Part shown: positions 17,448 through 26,188 of the stretch, in pieces
Layout of the letters: each line of letters opens with the position of its first letter
How positions within the stretch are numbered: the first letter of the stretch is position 1
Source of the DNA: an uncultured Phycisphaerales bacterium
Lineage (GTDB): Bacteria; Planctomycetota; Phycisphaerae; Phycisphaerales; UBA1924
Length of the DNA: 50,535 nucleotides
Assembly (NCBI GenBank): GCA_903929885.1
Contig: CAIYWI010000165.1
Location: forward strand, 1 to 50,535
Direction of reading: 5' to 3'
Program-made: the position numbers and the translations under genes
The notes under the pieces: model-generated
The model's input: only the letters and a program-made list of their open reading frames with translations
Told to the model about the DNA's origin: nothing
Databases searched by the model: none

Positions 17448-18554
17448 ATGGGAATCAGGTTGCCGATCGAGCCCGAACCATTCGAGAAGGCGGGGCTTGG
17501 TGACACGCTTCTGGGCCGAACACCCGCGCAGCACGCCTTCGCCAAGGCCAAGAACGCCGTGATCGCCGGCGAGTTCGACGAGGCGATCATCGCGGCCATC
17601 GCCCGCGAGAGCGGCATCGACGTGCTCGGACGTTTCCACGACCGCTGGGTCGAGTTGCTCGAGGAAGTCGTGACCGCGCTGGGCAGCGACGAGCGGTATG
17701 ACGGCCAGGAGAAGGACTTCATCGCCCGCTATGTCCGCGCCTTCCTCATCGCTCGCGAAGAGGCCGAGGGCGCGGTGTCGCGGGCCGGGCGGCGGATCTT
17801 CAAGGCGGTGGCGGCTCGACTCATCACGGACATGGAGTTGTCGGACGCCGACCGGGACGCGCTGTACGCGACGGCGAGGCGGCTGGGCGTGCCGCGGAGC
17901 GACGTTGATCCCTTGCTCGCGGAGGTGGCCACGCCGCTGATGAAGACGTTGATCGAGCGTCTCAACGCCGACGGATTGGTGTCGGACTCGGAGTGGGACG
18001 AACTCTGGGCCGCGACGGCCAAGTTGCGGCTCACGGCCGATCCCAAGGCGCCGTTCATCCAGGAGTTGGCGCTGGCGAATCGCCGGTGGAAGGTGTTGCA
18101 TGGTCCGCTCCAAGCGCACGAGTGCCCGGACCTCACGCTCCAGCGCGGCGAGCAGGTGTACTTCCGAGGCGACGCCGATTGGCACGAATATCGCAAGGTG
18201 CGTCAGCGCGTGGACTACGCCGGGCTCACGGGCAGGTTCCGCATCGCGAGAGGGCTTTCGTTCCGCTACGGCAGCATCGGCTATCGATCGCCGGCCAAGG
18301 ACGAGTTGCTTCTGATTCGCTCAGGCGATCTGGTGATGACCAACAAGCGGGTGATCCTGCTCTCGGCCATCGGCGACAACAAGTCGATCCGCTGGTCGTC
18401 GGTGGTGCGCGTCTCGATGGAGTCGCACAACACCTTTGAGCTCGAAAAGGCCACCGGCAAGAGCCCGGTGATCGACGTCAAGTCGGCGAGCGTCGGCGAG
18501 CAGTTCCTCAGCGCGCAGATGGCGTACCGGTTGCTCGAGCAGTCGGCGGGGTGA
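17448..18554 (+). CDS. Hypothetical protein with a C-terminal PH/GRAM-like domain
   Basis: This 368-residue soluble protein has an all-helical N-terminal half. Two acidic-loop helix-hairpin-helix units (DGQEKDF near residue 88, SDADRDALYATARRLG near 130, SDSEWDEL near 177) recall TerB-like helical domains. The C-terminal third is beta-rich, with LLLIRSGDLVMTNKRVILL near residue 288 and IRWSSVVRVSMES, a pattern typical of bacterial PH/GRAM-like domains. I do not know its function. The start is well supported by AGGAGG upstream of the ATG. It follows galK by 18 bases and could be co-transcribed, with no obvious pathway link. Confidence 0.72.
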   Translation: MGIRLPIEPEPFEKAGLGDTLLGRTPAQHAFAKAKNAVIAGEFDEAIIAAIARESGIDVLGRFHDRWVELLEEVVTALGSDERYDGQEKDFIARYVRAFLIAREEAEGAVSRAGRRIFKAVAARLITDMELSDADRDALYATARRLGVPRSDVDPLLAEVATPLMKTLIERLNADGLVSDSEWDELWAATAKLRLTADPKAPFIQELALANRRWKVLHGPLQAHECPDLTLQRGEQVYFRGDADWHEYRKVRQRVDYAGLTGRFRIARGLSFRYGSIGYRSPAKDELLLIRSGDLVMTNKRVILLSAIGDNKSIRWSSVVRVSMESHNTFELEKATGKSPVIDVKSASVGEQFLSAQMAYRLLEQSAG

Positions 18555-18853
18555 GCGGGAGCGTCGCATTTCATGGTGGGTGCGGGTGCGACGCGGCGAC
18601 CCCCGGACCGACGCGGATGCATGCATGAACCGCGAAGCGGTTTCCAAGGGGCATGGCAACCGCATGTATCATCAACACGCACGTTTCGGCCGGTCCCACG
18701 GCGACCCCTCCAGGGTCGTGCGCCATGGGTCCCGGGCGGTACGGTGGTCTGCGGCGAAATCGCGATGTGAGGGTCGGTCGTGGTCGCCCCGGGAAGGAAA
18801 GGCCCCCACGCAATCGCAAGGGGGTTTGCACATTCCGGCCGAGATTTCAGCAA
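18555..18853. other. Intergenic stretch without a gene
   Basis: About 300 bases lie between the PH-like protein gene and tRNA-Gly. I find no convincing ORF, tRNA, RNase P or tmRNA signature on either strand. It does contain an AACCGC-GAA-GCGGTT inverted repeat (18628-18642) and a CCCCC/GGGGG hairpin described separately. Confidence 0.6.
18798..18824 (-). terminator. Possible terminator downstream of tRNA-Gly
   Basis: On the - strand a five-base CCCCC arm (18820-18824) pairs with GGGGG (18803-18807). The loop holds a near-palindromic GCGATTGC, and the stem is followed by CC and a short T run. The stem is short and the T run weak, so it is only a possible end for the tRNA-Gly transcript. Confidence 0.4.
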
Positions 18854-18925
18854 AGCGGGCGAAGGGATTTGAACCCTCGACGTTCAGCTTGGAAGGCTGA
18901 CGCTCTACCACTGAGCTACGCCCGC
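18854..18925 (-). tRNA. tRNA-Gly (anticodon TCC)
   Basis: This is a 72-nt tRNA with a perfect GCGGGCG/CGCCCGC acceptor stem (18855-18861 with 18919-18925). It has a D-arm GCTCAGTGGTAGAGC, the anticodon arm TCAGC-CTTCCAA-GCTGA with anticodon TCC, and a T-arm containing GGTTCAAATCC. CCA is not encoded. It stands alone on the - strand between the PH-like protein gene and the divergent glycosyltransferase gene. Confidence 0.96.
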
Positions 18926-19004
18926 GTTCCCTTCACTATACGCCGCCGGGCGGGGGGGTCGGGTGGCGGCATCCGCCTCCCGTGGTCGCTATCGTTCCCG
19001 TCCA

Positions 19005-19796
19005 ATGCCCGACCCCTCGGTCTCCATGGCGACGCCCGCGATCGACATCTCCGTCGTCGCGCCCGCTCACAACGAGCAGGACAACGTCGAAGCGCTCGTC
19101 CGCGAGATCGAAGCCGCCATGACCCCCTCGGGTCTCTCCTTCGAGGCCGTCATCGTCGACGACGGGTCCACCGACGCCACCCGGGGCCGGTTGGTCGCCC
19201 TCATGCAAGGCCGCCCGTGGCTGAGGTGCGTGGCCATGACCGCCACGCCGCCGGGCAAGGGCAACGGCCAGTCCGCCGCGTTCCATGCCGGGTTCCGGGC
19301 CGCCCGTGGGCGACTCATCGCCGTGCTCGATGCCGACCTTCAGAACGACCCTGCCGAGATCCCGGCCATGGTTCGCCTGATGCGTGAACGCCATGCCGAC
19401 ATGGTGCAGGGCGATCGCTCGCACGCCCGCAAGGACAACTTCGTGCGTCGCGTGGGTTCGGTCGTGGGCCGCACCTTCCGTCGCTGGCTGCTGGGTGACA
19501 CCATCCGCGATACCGGCTGTTCCCTTCGCGTCATGAAGCGGGAGATCGCCCTGGCCCTGCCGCTCGAGTTCCGGGGCATTCACCGCTTCATTCCGGTGAC
19601 GGCCCGGCACTTGGGATTCATCGTCGTCGAGATGCCCGTGAAGCACCGCCCGCGGGTTGCCGGCGAGACCAAGTACGGATTCGGCATCGTGCAGCGGGCC
19701 CTGCCCGGCCTGCTCGATCTGCTTGCCGTGCGTTGGATGCGAAGCCGCCGCCGTCCCGTGTCGAGCGTCGAGGTGTCGCCGGAGACGCGGGCATGA
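19005..19796 (+). CDS. GT2 family glycosyltransferase, polyprenyl-phosphate sugar transferase-like
   Basis: This 263-residue inverting glycosyltransferase has the GT-A fold. It shows VVAPAHNEQDNV near the N-terminus, IVDDGSTD near residue 49 and VLDADLQNDPAEIP (DXD region) near 107. A DTGCSLRVMK segment near 170 resembles dolichyl-phosphate mannose synthase or ArnC-type enzymes. It lacks C-terminal transmembrane helices, so it is a peripheral membrane enzyme. Its stop overlaps the LAB_N gene by four bases (ATGA). A GT2 enzyme paired with a LAB_N membrane protein suggests transfer of a sugar to a lipid carrier or lipid A. An ATG seven codons later is a possible start. Confidence 0.86.
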   Translation: MPDPSVSMATPAIDISVVAPAHNEQDNVEALVREIEAAMTPSGLSFEAVIVDDGSTDATRGRLVALMQGRPWLRCVAMTATPPGKGNGQSAAFHAGFRAARGRLIAVLDADLQNDPAEIPAMVRLMRERHADMVQGDRSHARKDNFVRRVGSVVGRTFRRWLLGDTIRDTGCSLRVMKREIALALPLEFRGIHRFIPVTARHLGFIVVEMPVKHRPRVAGETKYGFGIVQRALPGLLDLLAVRWMRSRRRPVSSVEVSPETRA

Positions 19797-20380
19797 AAGT
19801 CCTCCCCGTGATGGTCATGGGCCTGGTGGTCGCCCTCTCGGTGTGGATCATGCTCTCGGTGCAGGGCGGCAAGCAGTTGGCCGCGCGGCCGGGCGCGAAC
19901 ACGTTCGAGTTGGTCATCACCTCGCGCAAGGTGCTCGTCGACCAACTGCCCGAGAAGGCCGCCGACGGAAGCCTCTCGTACACATACCGCTTCCTCAACG
20001 CCGCCGACGTGGGCGACGTCGTCATGTCGGAGGCAGAGTTCCAGAAGACGCTCTCGGCCGTGGCCGCGCCGACGCAGCGGGATTGGGTGCTCAAGGTCCT
20101 CAACGTCAGTTCCTACAACAAGCTGTGGTGGCCCGCGTTGGGGTTCCTGGGGCAGATCGTCTTCGCGGGACGCATGTGGGTGCAGTGGCTGGCCAGCGAA
20201 CGCAGCCGCAAGAGCGTGGTGCCCCCCGTGTTCTGGTACATGAGTCTTGGGGGCGGCCTCATCACCGCCACCTACTTCATGTGGCGTCAGGACCTCGTGG
20301 GCGTGGTGGGGCAGACCAGCGGCATCTGGATCTACGCCCGCAACATCTACCTGATGCGGCGTCACGCGACGTCCTCCTGA
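19793..20380 (+). CDS. LAB_N domain membrane protein (lipid-A-disaccharide synthase N-terminal-like)
   Basis: This 195-residue protein has an N-terminal transmembrane helix (about 4-22) and then a periplasmic-looking segment of about 85 residues. The C-terminal three-helix LAB_N domain has family hallmarks GQIVFAGRMWVQWLASE (120-136), VVPPVFWYMSLGGG (142-155) and a final IYARNIYL. LAB_N proteins are small multi-pass partners found fused to LpxB or beside GT2 enzymes. The domain family is well recognised but its biochemical role is unsettled. The ATGA overlap with the preceding glycosyltransferase argues that the two act together. The extra N-terminal helix plus periplasmic segment is unusual for stand-alone LAB_N proteins. 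Confidence 0.85.
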   Translation: MKVLPVMVMGLVVALSVWIMLSVQGGKQLAARPGANTFELVITSRKVLVDQLPEKAADGSLSYTYRFLNAADVGDVVMSEAEFQKTLSAVAAPTQRDWVLKVLNVSSYNKLWWPALGFLGQIVFAGRMWVQWLASERSRKSVVPPVFWYMSLGGGLITATYFMWRQDLVGVVGQTSGIWIYARNIYLMRRHATSS

Positions 20381-20490
20381 GCCCGTCGAGCCCGATCGGT
20401 TTTCGTCCGGTTCCGGTAATTGCCGCGATTTGCCGCAAAGATGCCCGCGCAGGTGGCACAACCCGCAAACGTGGCGCACATTACCACCGC

Positions 20491-21120
20491 ATGCGCGTGG
20501 ATCTCGATGGGGAGGTACTGGAAGTGGCGCGGCCCACGCTGGCCGAGGCGCTCAAGGCCGGCATTGCCGCCGCCGAGCGTCGCGGGGTGCTCATTGTCGG
20601 GGTGACGGCCGACGGTCGGACCCTTGACGGTCCGGAGCTGGAACGACCTTCCGATGAGCCCGGGGCGTTCGGCTCCATCTCGCTGATCTCGGCGACGCCC
20701 GCGTTGCTCGTGGAGCGGACGCTCCGGGAGGCTGCCGCCGCGGTTGACGACGTGCGTCACTCGCAGGCGAAGGTGGCCGGGCTGGTCGACGTCGGCGACA
20801 CCGCCGCCGCGCTCGAACATCTCAAGGGCGTCTTTGCGACGTGGTCCGCCGTGCGAGAGGTGGTTGATCGGGGAGGCCGCCTGCTCGGGCGGGACCTGGT
20901 CGCCATGCAGCCGGCATCGATCGACGCGGTGCGTCCCGTCGAGGCGTGCATGCTGGGTCTCACGCAGAGTCTTCAGGAGGTCAAGCGCGCCCTCGAGCGC
21001 GACGATTGGTCGCTGCTCTCCGATGTCATGGGTCACCGTCTCGACGGGCTCGCGAAGGATTGGCACATGGTGCTGAGCGCGCTGGCCGACGAGGTCGCCG
21101 GCGACGGCGGGGGAGGCTGA
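20491..21120 (+). CDS. Hypothetical protein upstream of a FliN-like gene
   Basis: This 209-residue soluble protein is not recognised. Its first 60 residues look beta-rich with a possible ubiquitin-like start (MRVDLDGEVLEV). The rest is predicted helical with heptad-like Leu/Ala/Val spacing and ends in a Gly-rich tail. Its start is an ATG at the beginning of the strong coding region. It is followed after three bases by another unknown gene and then a FliN-like gene, all in one direction, so a role in flagellar or secretion assembly, such as an export chaperone, is possible but unproved. Confidence 0.65.
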   Translation: MRVDLDGEVLEVARPTLAEALKAGIAAAERRGVLIVGVTADGRTLDGPELERPSDEPGAFGSISLISATPALLVERTLREAAAAVDDVRHSQAKVAGLVDVGDTAAALEHLKGVFATWSAVREVVDRGGRLLGRDLVAMQPASIDAVRPVEACMLGLTQSLQEVKRALERDDWSLLSDVMGHRLDGLAKDWHMVLSALADEVAGDGGGG

Positions 21121-21123
21121 ACC

Positions 21124-21837
21124 ATGGCCGGGCGAAACCCACATGGCGCCAAGGCCGAGCAGTGGATGGAGAAGGCCTCCGTCGCGCTGGTCGCCACCGA
21201 CTATGGCGAGGCCGAACGCTGTTGCATGAAGGCGCTCGCCATCGCGAGGTCCGCCAACGACTTCGATCTCATGGCCCGCATCTGCCTCCCGCTCCAGGAG
21301 GCGCGTCGCCAGCGTCGTCACGCGGCGTGCGACGTTCCCGGGTGTCGACTCGCCACCGCGATGCCTCCTGCCGGCGAGGCGATGGCCGCGGGTCGATGGC
21401 TCCTTGAGCCCCCGCTGGTGGGCATCGACGGACGTTCGCTTCGCGACCTTGCGGCACGTCGGGGCGTGCCGGTGACGGTGCTGGTCCGAGAGCCCCAAGC
21501 CAAGTCCGGTCGCTGGCCGATCGTGGGCGTGGGCACGGGTCCCCGCGAGCCCGTGGTGGTGCGGGTCCAGGTCGAGCCGCCGTCGGATCCGACGCAGCCG
21601 GATCTCGCCTGGTTCATGGCCGCGCAGGAGACCTTGGGCGACGCGGCGATCGCCAAGGCGCCCAAGGGCGTGCCGGCCGATCATCACGTCGACGACATGC
21701 TCGACCTGCTCGAGGCCGTGCCGGACCACGAAAAGTTGATCCAGGCCACGGCGCAGGCGTGTCGCGAGGCGGCGGGCACCGAGCCCTCGCCCCTGCCGCG
21801 ACGTCGCCCCATCATGGAAGACGCCTTCAGCTTCTGA
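21124..21837 (+). CDS. Hypothetical protein with an N-terminal TPR-like hairpin
   Basis: This 237-residue soluble protein is not recognised. The N-terminus (AEQWMEKASVALVATDYGEAERCCMKALAIA split over residues 11-41) is a TPR-like helix pair. It is followed by a short Cys-containing segment (HAACDVPGCRLA). A middle region is rich in beta strands and Pro (GRWPIVGVGTG, VVVRVQVEPP), and a helical C-terminus carries DDMLDLLEAVPDHEKLI. It starts three bases after the preceding unknown gene and lies 129 bases before the FliN-like gene, so the three probably form a unit. Confidence 0.65.
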   Translation: MAGRNPHGAKAEQWMEKASVALVATDYGEAERCCMKALAIARSANDFDLMARICLPLQEARRQRRHAACDVPGCRLATAMPPAGEAMAAGRWLLEPPLVGIDGRSLRDLAARRGVPVTVLVREPQAKSGRWPIVGVGTGPREPVVVRVQVEPPSDPTQPDLAWFMAAQETLGDAAIAKAPKGVPADHHVDDMLDLLEAVPDHEKLIQATAQACREAAGTEPSPLPRRRPIMEDAFSF

Positions 21838-21966
21838 CGCGCGTCGCGGCTTGGCGATCGCCCGATCCCCCGAACCGGTGGCGGCGAAGGCGAGCTCGAC
21901 GCTCGCTTGGCGTGTGGCATCGCCGTTGCGGTCATGCACGCGGTCCGTCCAGACGAAAGGAGACCC

Positions 21967-22311
21967 GTGTTCGATCCCGACCTTCCCGCGCCGACGCTCC
22001 AGCAGGTCCTTCGCCTCGAGGTGCCCGTGGTGGTGCGGCTCGGCCAGCGGCGGCTGTCGGTCGCCGAGGTGCGCACGCTCGCTCCGGGCTCGATCATCGA
22101 GCTGACCAAGAAGGCCGATTCCGAACTCGACCTCATGGTCAACAACAAGGAAGTGGGATGCGGACTGGCGGTCAAGGTGGGGGAGAACTTCGGCATCCGC
22201 CTCACCTTCGTGGGTGACGTTCGTTCTCGCATCGCGGCGATGGGCGAGCAGCCGGTGCCCGAAGCGTCCGATGAACTGGCGAACAAGCCGGTCGCCGCGC
22301 CCGCGAGCTGA
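21967..22311 (+). CDS. fliN: FliN/SpoA-domain protein (flagellar motor switch-like)
   Basis: This 114-residue protein consists mainly of a SpoA (FliN/FliM C-terminal) domain. In known systems SpoA domains form the lower C-ring of the flagellar switch or the type III sorting platform. Diagnostic stretches are LRLEVPVVVRLGQRRLSVAEV (residues 16-36), LAPGSIIELTKKADSELDL, VNNKEVGCGLAVKV and FGIRLTFV. The GTG start is strongly supported by AGGAG five bases upstream. The SpoA ASP-type GSIIEL motif is intact. No FliM, FliG or export gene lies nearby in the window, only two unknown genes upstream, so it could be a stand-alone flagellar gene or a divergent paralogue. Confidence 0.85.
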   Translation: MFDPDLPAPTLQQVLRLEVPVVVRLGQRRLSVAEVRTLAPGSIIELTKKADSELDLMVNNKEVGCGLAVKVGENFGIRLTFVGDVRSRIAAMGEQPVPEASDELANKPVAAPAS

Positions 22312-22438
22312 GTCTCTCGCTCGCACCGGCGGCGTCGACGAGGCCCTCGGCCGGACCTAACGTGCGGTCCTGTCAGCGGGCCCCTGCACGGGCGGTCGCC
22401 ACGACCGTTCGGCACGCCTTGTCCGAGGATTCCCAGCG

Positions 22439-24436
22439 ATGCCCAGAGACATCCCGGTCGGCAACGGCGACCTGCTCGTCACCTTCGACAAGACCTACCG
22501 GGTCCGGGACATCTACTACCCCAACGTGGGGCGGTACAACCACACCGACGGCCACATCCAGCGTTTCGGCGTCTGGGTCGACGGCATGTTCGCGTGGATC
22601 GAGGAACTCGGCTGGGAGCGCACGCTCGCGTACATCCCCAACACGCTGGTCACCAGCGTCACCCTGCGCAACAAGCACCTCGGGCTCGAGATCACCTGCA
22701 ATGACGCGGTGGACTTCCATCACCCGGTCTACCTCCGGCGGAGCATCGTCCGCGACCTGACCGGCCGCGACCGCGACGTGCGACTGCTCATGCATTGGGA
22801 TCTCTCGGTTCGCGGGACGCCCGTGGGCGACACCGCCAACTACGACCCCACCACCAGCAGCGTCGTCGTCTACAAGGACGACTCATACTTCCTCTTCAGC
22901 GCCGGCGACGAGAACAAGACCGGGCTTGACAACTGGGCCATCGGCACCAAGCGCGTCCGCGGCGCGGAGGGCACCTGGCGCGACGCCGAGGACGGCATCC
23001 TCGGCCGCAACGCCATCAGCCAGGGGTCGGTCGACACGACCATCGGCGTCAACCTCCAGGTGCCCGCCAACGGCACCGCCAAGGCCACCACGTGGATGGT
23101 CTGCGGCAAGTCATACAAGGACGTCAAGGCCATCCACACGCGACTGGTCGATCTCGGCCACGATCGCATGATCGAGCGGACCCACGCCTACTGGAACCTC
23201 TGGGTCAGGCGGGCCCCTGCCGACGCCGACGAACTTCCCCCGGCCGTCGCCGACCTCTTCACCCGCAGCCAGCTCGTGCTCCGCACGCAGATCGACAATG
23301 GCGGCGCGATCATCGCCGCCAACGACAGCGACATCACGCAGTTCGGAGGCGACCACTATTCCTACTGCTGGCCTCGCGACGGCGCGCTCGTGGCCTATGG
23401 GCTCATCCTCGCCGACCAGAGCGAACTGTCTCGCGCCTTCTTCCGCTTCTGCCAGCGCGTCATCCAGCCCGAGGGGTACTTCCTCCACAAGTACACGCCC
23501 ACCGGCGACATGGCCAGCAGTTGGCACCCGTGGATCATCGAGGGGCAGCGCGTCATGCCCATCCAGCAGGACGAGACCGCGCTGGTGCTCTGGGCCCTTC
23601 GCCGGCACTTCGAACGCTTCCGCGACGTCGAGTTCATCAAGCCCCTCTACACGCCCCTCATCCTCAGGCCGGCCCAGTGGATGCTCTGCTACCGCGACCA
23701 CAACGGGCTCCCGCAGCAGAGCTGGGACTTGTGGGAGGAGCGACGAGGCGTTCACCTCTTCACGGTCTGCGCCACCATCGGCGCGCTCAAGGCCGCCGCC
23801 GCGTTCTGCTCCGACTTCGGCGATCATGACCACGCCATGGCCTTCCGCGAAGGGGCCGATCGCATGATCGCCGCCATGCGACGCCACATGTGGAACCCCG
23901 CCGAGCGGCGATTCGCCCGCAACGTGGTCCCCACCAAGGACGGATATCGCCTCGACATGACCGCCGATGCCGCCAACTACGCCATCTTCGCCTTCACCGG
24001 CCTCTCGGTCGACGACGAGATGGTCCAGGGCGAGATGACCAACGCCCGCGAGCGGCTGGCGGTCAAGACCGGCGTGGGCGGCTACGCCCGCTACGAGCGG
24101 GACTACTACCACCAGATCGAACGCGACAACGTCGAGCAGGTCCCCGGCAACCCGTGGGTCATCTGCTCGCTCTGGCGGGCCCAATACGTCATCGCCAGCG
24201 CACGCTCCGTCGCCGAACTCAAGGAGGCGATGGACCTGCTCGAGTGGTGCGCGTGGCGCTGCGAACGCAGCGGCGTGCTCGCCGAGCAGTATCACCCGTA
24301 CTCGGGCGATGCCATCAGCGTCAGCCCGCTCACGTGGAGCCACGCCACGTTCATCATCGTGGTGCTCGAGTATCTCAACAAGCTCCGCGAACTTTCCCCG
24401 GCCGCCGCTCAGCGGGCCTCGGTCTCGGCGGTCTGA
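22439..24436 (+). CDS. GH15 family glycoside hydrolase (glucoamylase-like)
   Basis: This 665-residue enzyme has the two-part layout of prokaryotic GH15 proteins. An N-terminal super-beta-sandwich domain runs from the start (GNGDLLVTFDKTYRVRDIYYP) to about residue 270. An (alpha/alpha)6 barrel follows, with YCWPRDGALVAYGL near 310, WDLWEERRG near 428 carrying the general acid Glu, and LAEQYHP ... SVSPLTWSHA near 615 carrying the general base. No signal peptide is seen, so it acts in the cytoplasm, probably on glycogen, maltodextrins or trehalose-like glucosides. The last 28 bases overlap the end of the convergent TolC-like gene. Confidence 0.92.
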   Translation: MPRDIPVGNGDLLVTFDKTYRVRDIYYPNVGRYNHTDGHIQRFGVWVDGMFAWIEELGWERTLAYIPNTLVTSVTLRNKHLGLEITCNDAVDFHHPVYLRRSIVRDLTGRDRDVRLLMHWDLSVRGTPVGDTANYDPTTSSVVVYKDDSYFLFSAGDENKTGLDNWAIGTKRVRGAEGTWRDAEDGILGRNAISQGSVDTTIGVNLQVPANGTAKATTWMVCGKSYKDVKAIHTRLVDLGHDRMIERTHAYWNLWVRRAPADADELPPAVADLFTRSQLVLRTQIDNGGAIIAANDSDITQFGGDHYSYCWPRDGALVAYGLILADQSELSRAFFRFCQRVIQPEGYFLHKYTPTGDMASSWHPWIIEGQRVMPIQQDETALVLWALRRHFERFRDVEFIKPLYTPLILRPAQWMLCYRDHNGLPQQSWDLWEERRGVHLFTVCATIGALKAAAAFCSDFGDHDHAMAFREGADRMIAAMRRHMWNPAERRFARNVVPTKDGYRLDMTADAANYAIFAFTGLSVDDEMVQGEMTNARERLAVKTGVGGYARYERDYYHQIERDNVEQVPGNPWVICSLWRAQYVIASARSVAELKEAMDLLEWCAWRCERSGVLAEQYHPYSGDAISVSPLTWSHATFIIVVLEYLNKLRELSPAAAQRASVSAV

Positions 24437-26154
24437 TCCACCGCTTCGGGCGGGGTCGGCTCATCGGGCCGGGCCGAAGAGGCGTCGGGCGACGGCGAGG
24501 GCTCCCACGCCACCTTCGACGCCCCCATCAGCGTGCCGGTCGCGAAGGCCAGGTCCACCTGCGCGATCTGGTGGTCCGTCAACGCGCGAATCTCGGCCGA
24601 CTGCGCGTCGGCCAGTCGCGTCGCCGCGTCGAGCACGTCCGTCGAGGTGCTCTTGCCCACGTCGAACTGCCGCTGCTCGGCCTGCAGCGAACGCGTGTTG
24701 AGGATGACGCTCTGGCGAGCCGCGAGGATGCGCTGCCACGTGCCGTCGAGCGAGTCCACCGCGTTGAGCACCTCCTGCCGGATCGCCTGCTCGCGGGCCT
24801 CTCGCGTCGCCAGACGCTGCACCCGGGCCAGGATCGCCTGTCGCACGCGGCTCCTCGCCTCCTCGTTGTCGAGGGGCACCTGGAAGTTCAGGCCCAGCTC
24901 CCAGTCCGTGAATCGATTCCGGTCGAGCGTGTGGAAGCTGTCCTGCATGCTCCCGCCCAGCCCGTTCACGCGATAGGTGTAGTCCAGCGTGAACAGGGGC
25001 AGGGTGCGGCTGCGCTGCACGTCGATCGTCGCCGCGTCGGCCGCCAAGAGCAACTCGAGCTCCAGCATCTCCATCCGATTGGCGATGGCCTGCGAGCACA
25101 GGGACGCCGGGTCGAGCAGGTATTCCACGGGGTCCGGGGGCGTCGTCGTCACCACCATCGTCCTGGTGTCGACGTCGAGCCCCTCCATGTTCATCACTCG
25201 CTTGAGCTCCCGCTGCTGCAGCCGCAGCGCGTTCTGCGCCACGATGATGGCCTCGAGTCGATCGGCGATGCCCGCCTCGGCCCGCGTCTGCTCGATCTCC
25301 GCGGCCGCGCCGCCGGCGACGCGCCGCTTGGCCCGCTCGAGCTGCGCCACCGCCAGCTCGTACTGCTGCTGACGCACGTCGAGTTCGGCCCGCACCTGCG
25401 AGAGCCGCCAGTACGCCCGGTCGGCCGCCGCGAGTTGCCGGATCACCTCGAGCTTGGTCTGCGCCTCGGTGGCTTGCCGCTGGTACCCGGCGATCCGCAG
25501 CGGCGCGGTGTTGACCCGTCGCCCCGCGTTGCGGAGCAGGTCGTGCGAGAGCGAGAACTCGAGGTCGGACGTGTACGCCGGGTTGAGCGTGGCGAACGTG
25601 CTGTCCGTTTCCCGCTTGGCCACCGGCAGGTCGATCGTCACGCTGCCGCCCGTGCGAGTGGGGATCGTCACCCCGGGCACGATGCTCCGCGACTCCGATT
25701 GCGCCGAATCGAGGGCCGAGGCCGTCGCGTCGTCGAGGTTGCGCCATCCCGCACGCGTCGTGAAGGCCGCCGCGAACTTCGAATCCTCCTCGGTCTCCCG
25801 CTCCTTCGCGATCGTCGGATCGATCATCGCCACCTTGAGCCCCAGGTTCCGCTCGAGCGCCGATTGGCGGCATTGCTCGAGCGACACGTCGCGCCGCTCC
25901 AGCCCCTCGAACCTCGCCTTCACCACCTCCTCGCTGGTGGGCGCCGTCTCTCCCTCCTTCAGCGGCGGCTTGCGCTGCTCGGCGAGCGTCGTCGCCTGCA
26001 CCTCGCGGAGTCGCTCAAGGGCCACTCGACGCGCGTAATCCTCCTCGCGCCGCGAGAAGGGATCGAACCGGCTGGAACACCCCGCGACCCCCGCGAGCAG
26101 CGCGAGGCACAGGGCGGCACGAACGTCGCGGCGGTGGAACCGGGGGGTCGGCAT
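24409..26154 (-). CDS. TolC family outer membrane efflux lipoprotein
   Basis: This 581-residue protein starts with a lipoprotein signal peptide whose lipobox VAGC places the lipidated cysteine at residue 26. The rest is dominated by two repeats of long amphipathic helices typical of the TolC/OEP fold: one with LEQCRQSALERNLGLKVA near residue 92 and TEAQTKLEVIRQLAAADRAYWRLSQ in two parts near 230, and a second near 460. It should trimerise into an outer-membrane channel with a periplasmic tunnel. No membrane fusion protein or inner membrane pump is adjacent, so its partner lies elsewhere. It converges with the GH15 gene, overlapping by 28 bases. Confidence 0.88.
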   Translation of the reverse strand: MPTPRFHRRDVRAALCLALLAGVAGCSSRFDPFSRREEDYARRVALERLREVQATTLAEQRKPPLKEGETAPTSEEVVKARFEGLERRDVSLEQCRQSALERNLGLKVAMIDPTIAKERETEEDSKFAAAFTTRAGWRNLDDATASALDSAQSESRSIVPGVTIPTRTGGSVTIDLPVAKRETDSTFATLNPAYTSDLEFSLSHDLLRNAGRRVNTAPLRIAGYQRQATEAQTKLEVIRQLAAADRAYWRLSQVRAELDVRQQQYELAVAQLERAKRRVAGGAAAEIEQTRAEAGIADRLEAIIVAQNALRLQQRELKRVMNMEGLDVDTRTMVVTTTPPDPVEYLLDPASLCSQAIANRMEMLELELLLAADAATIDVQRSRTLPLFTLDYTYRVNGLGGSMQDSFHTLDRNRFTDWELGLNFQVPLDNEEARSRVRQAILARVQRLATREAREQAIRQEVLNAVDSLDGTWQRILAARQSVILNTRSLQAEQRQFDVGKSTSTDVLDAATRLADAQSAEIRALTDHQIAQVDLAFATGTLMGASKVAWEPSPSPDASSARPDEPTPPEAVDQTAETEAR

Positions 26155-26188
26155 GGGTGGCCAGCAGTGTACGAGACCGTGTCTCGCC

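Noticed and set aside
18628..18642. AACCGC-GAA-GCGGTT hairpin as a terminator
   Set aside because: The stem is only six bases with no T-run on either strand; treated as chance in GC-rich DNA.
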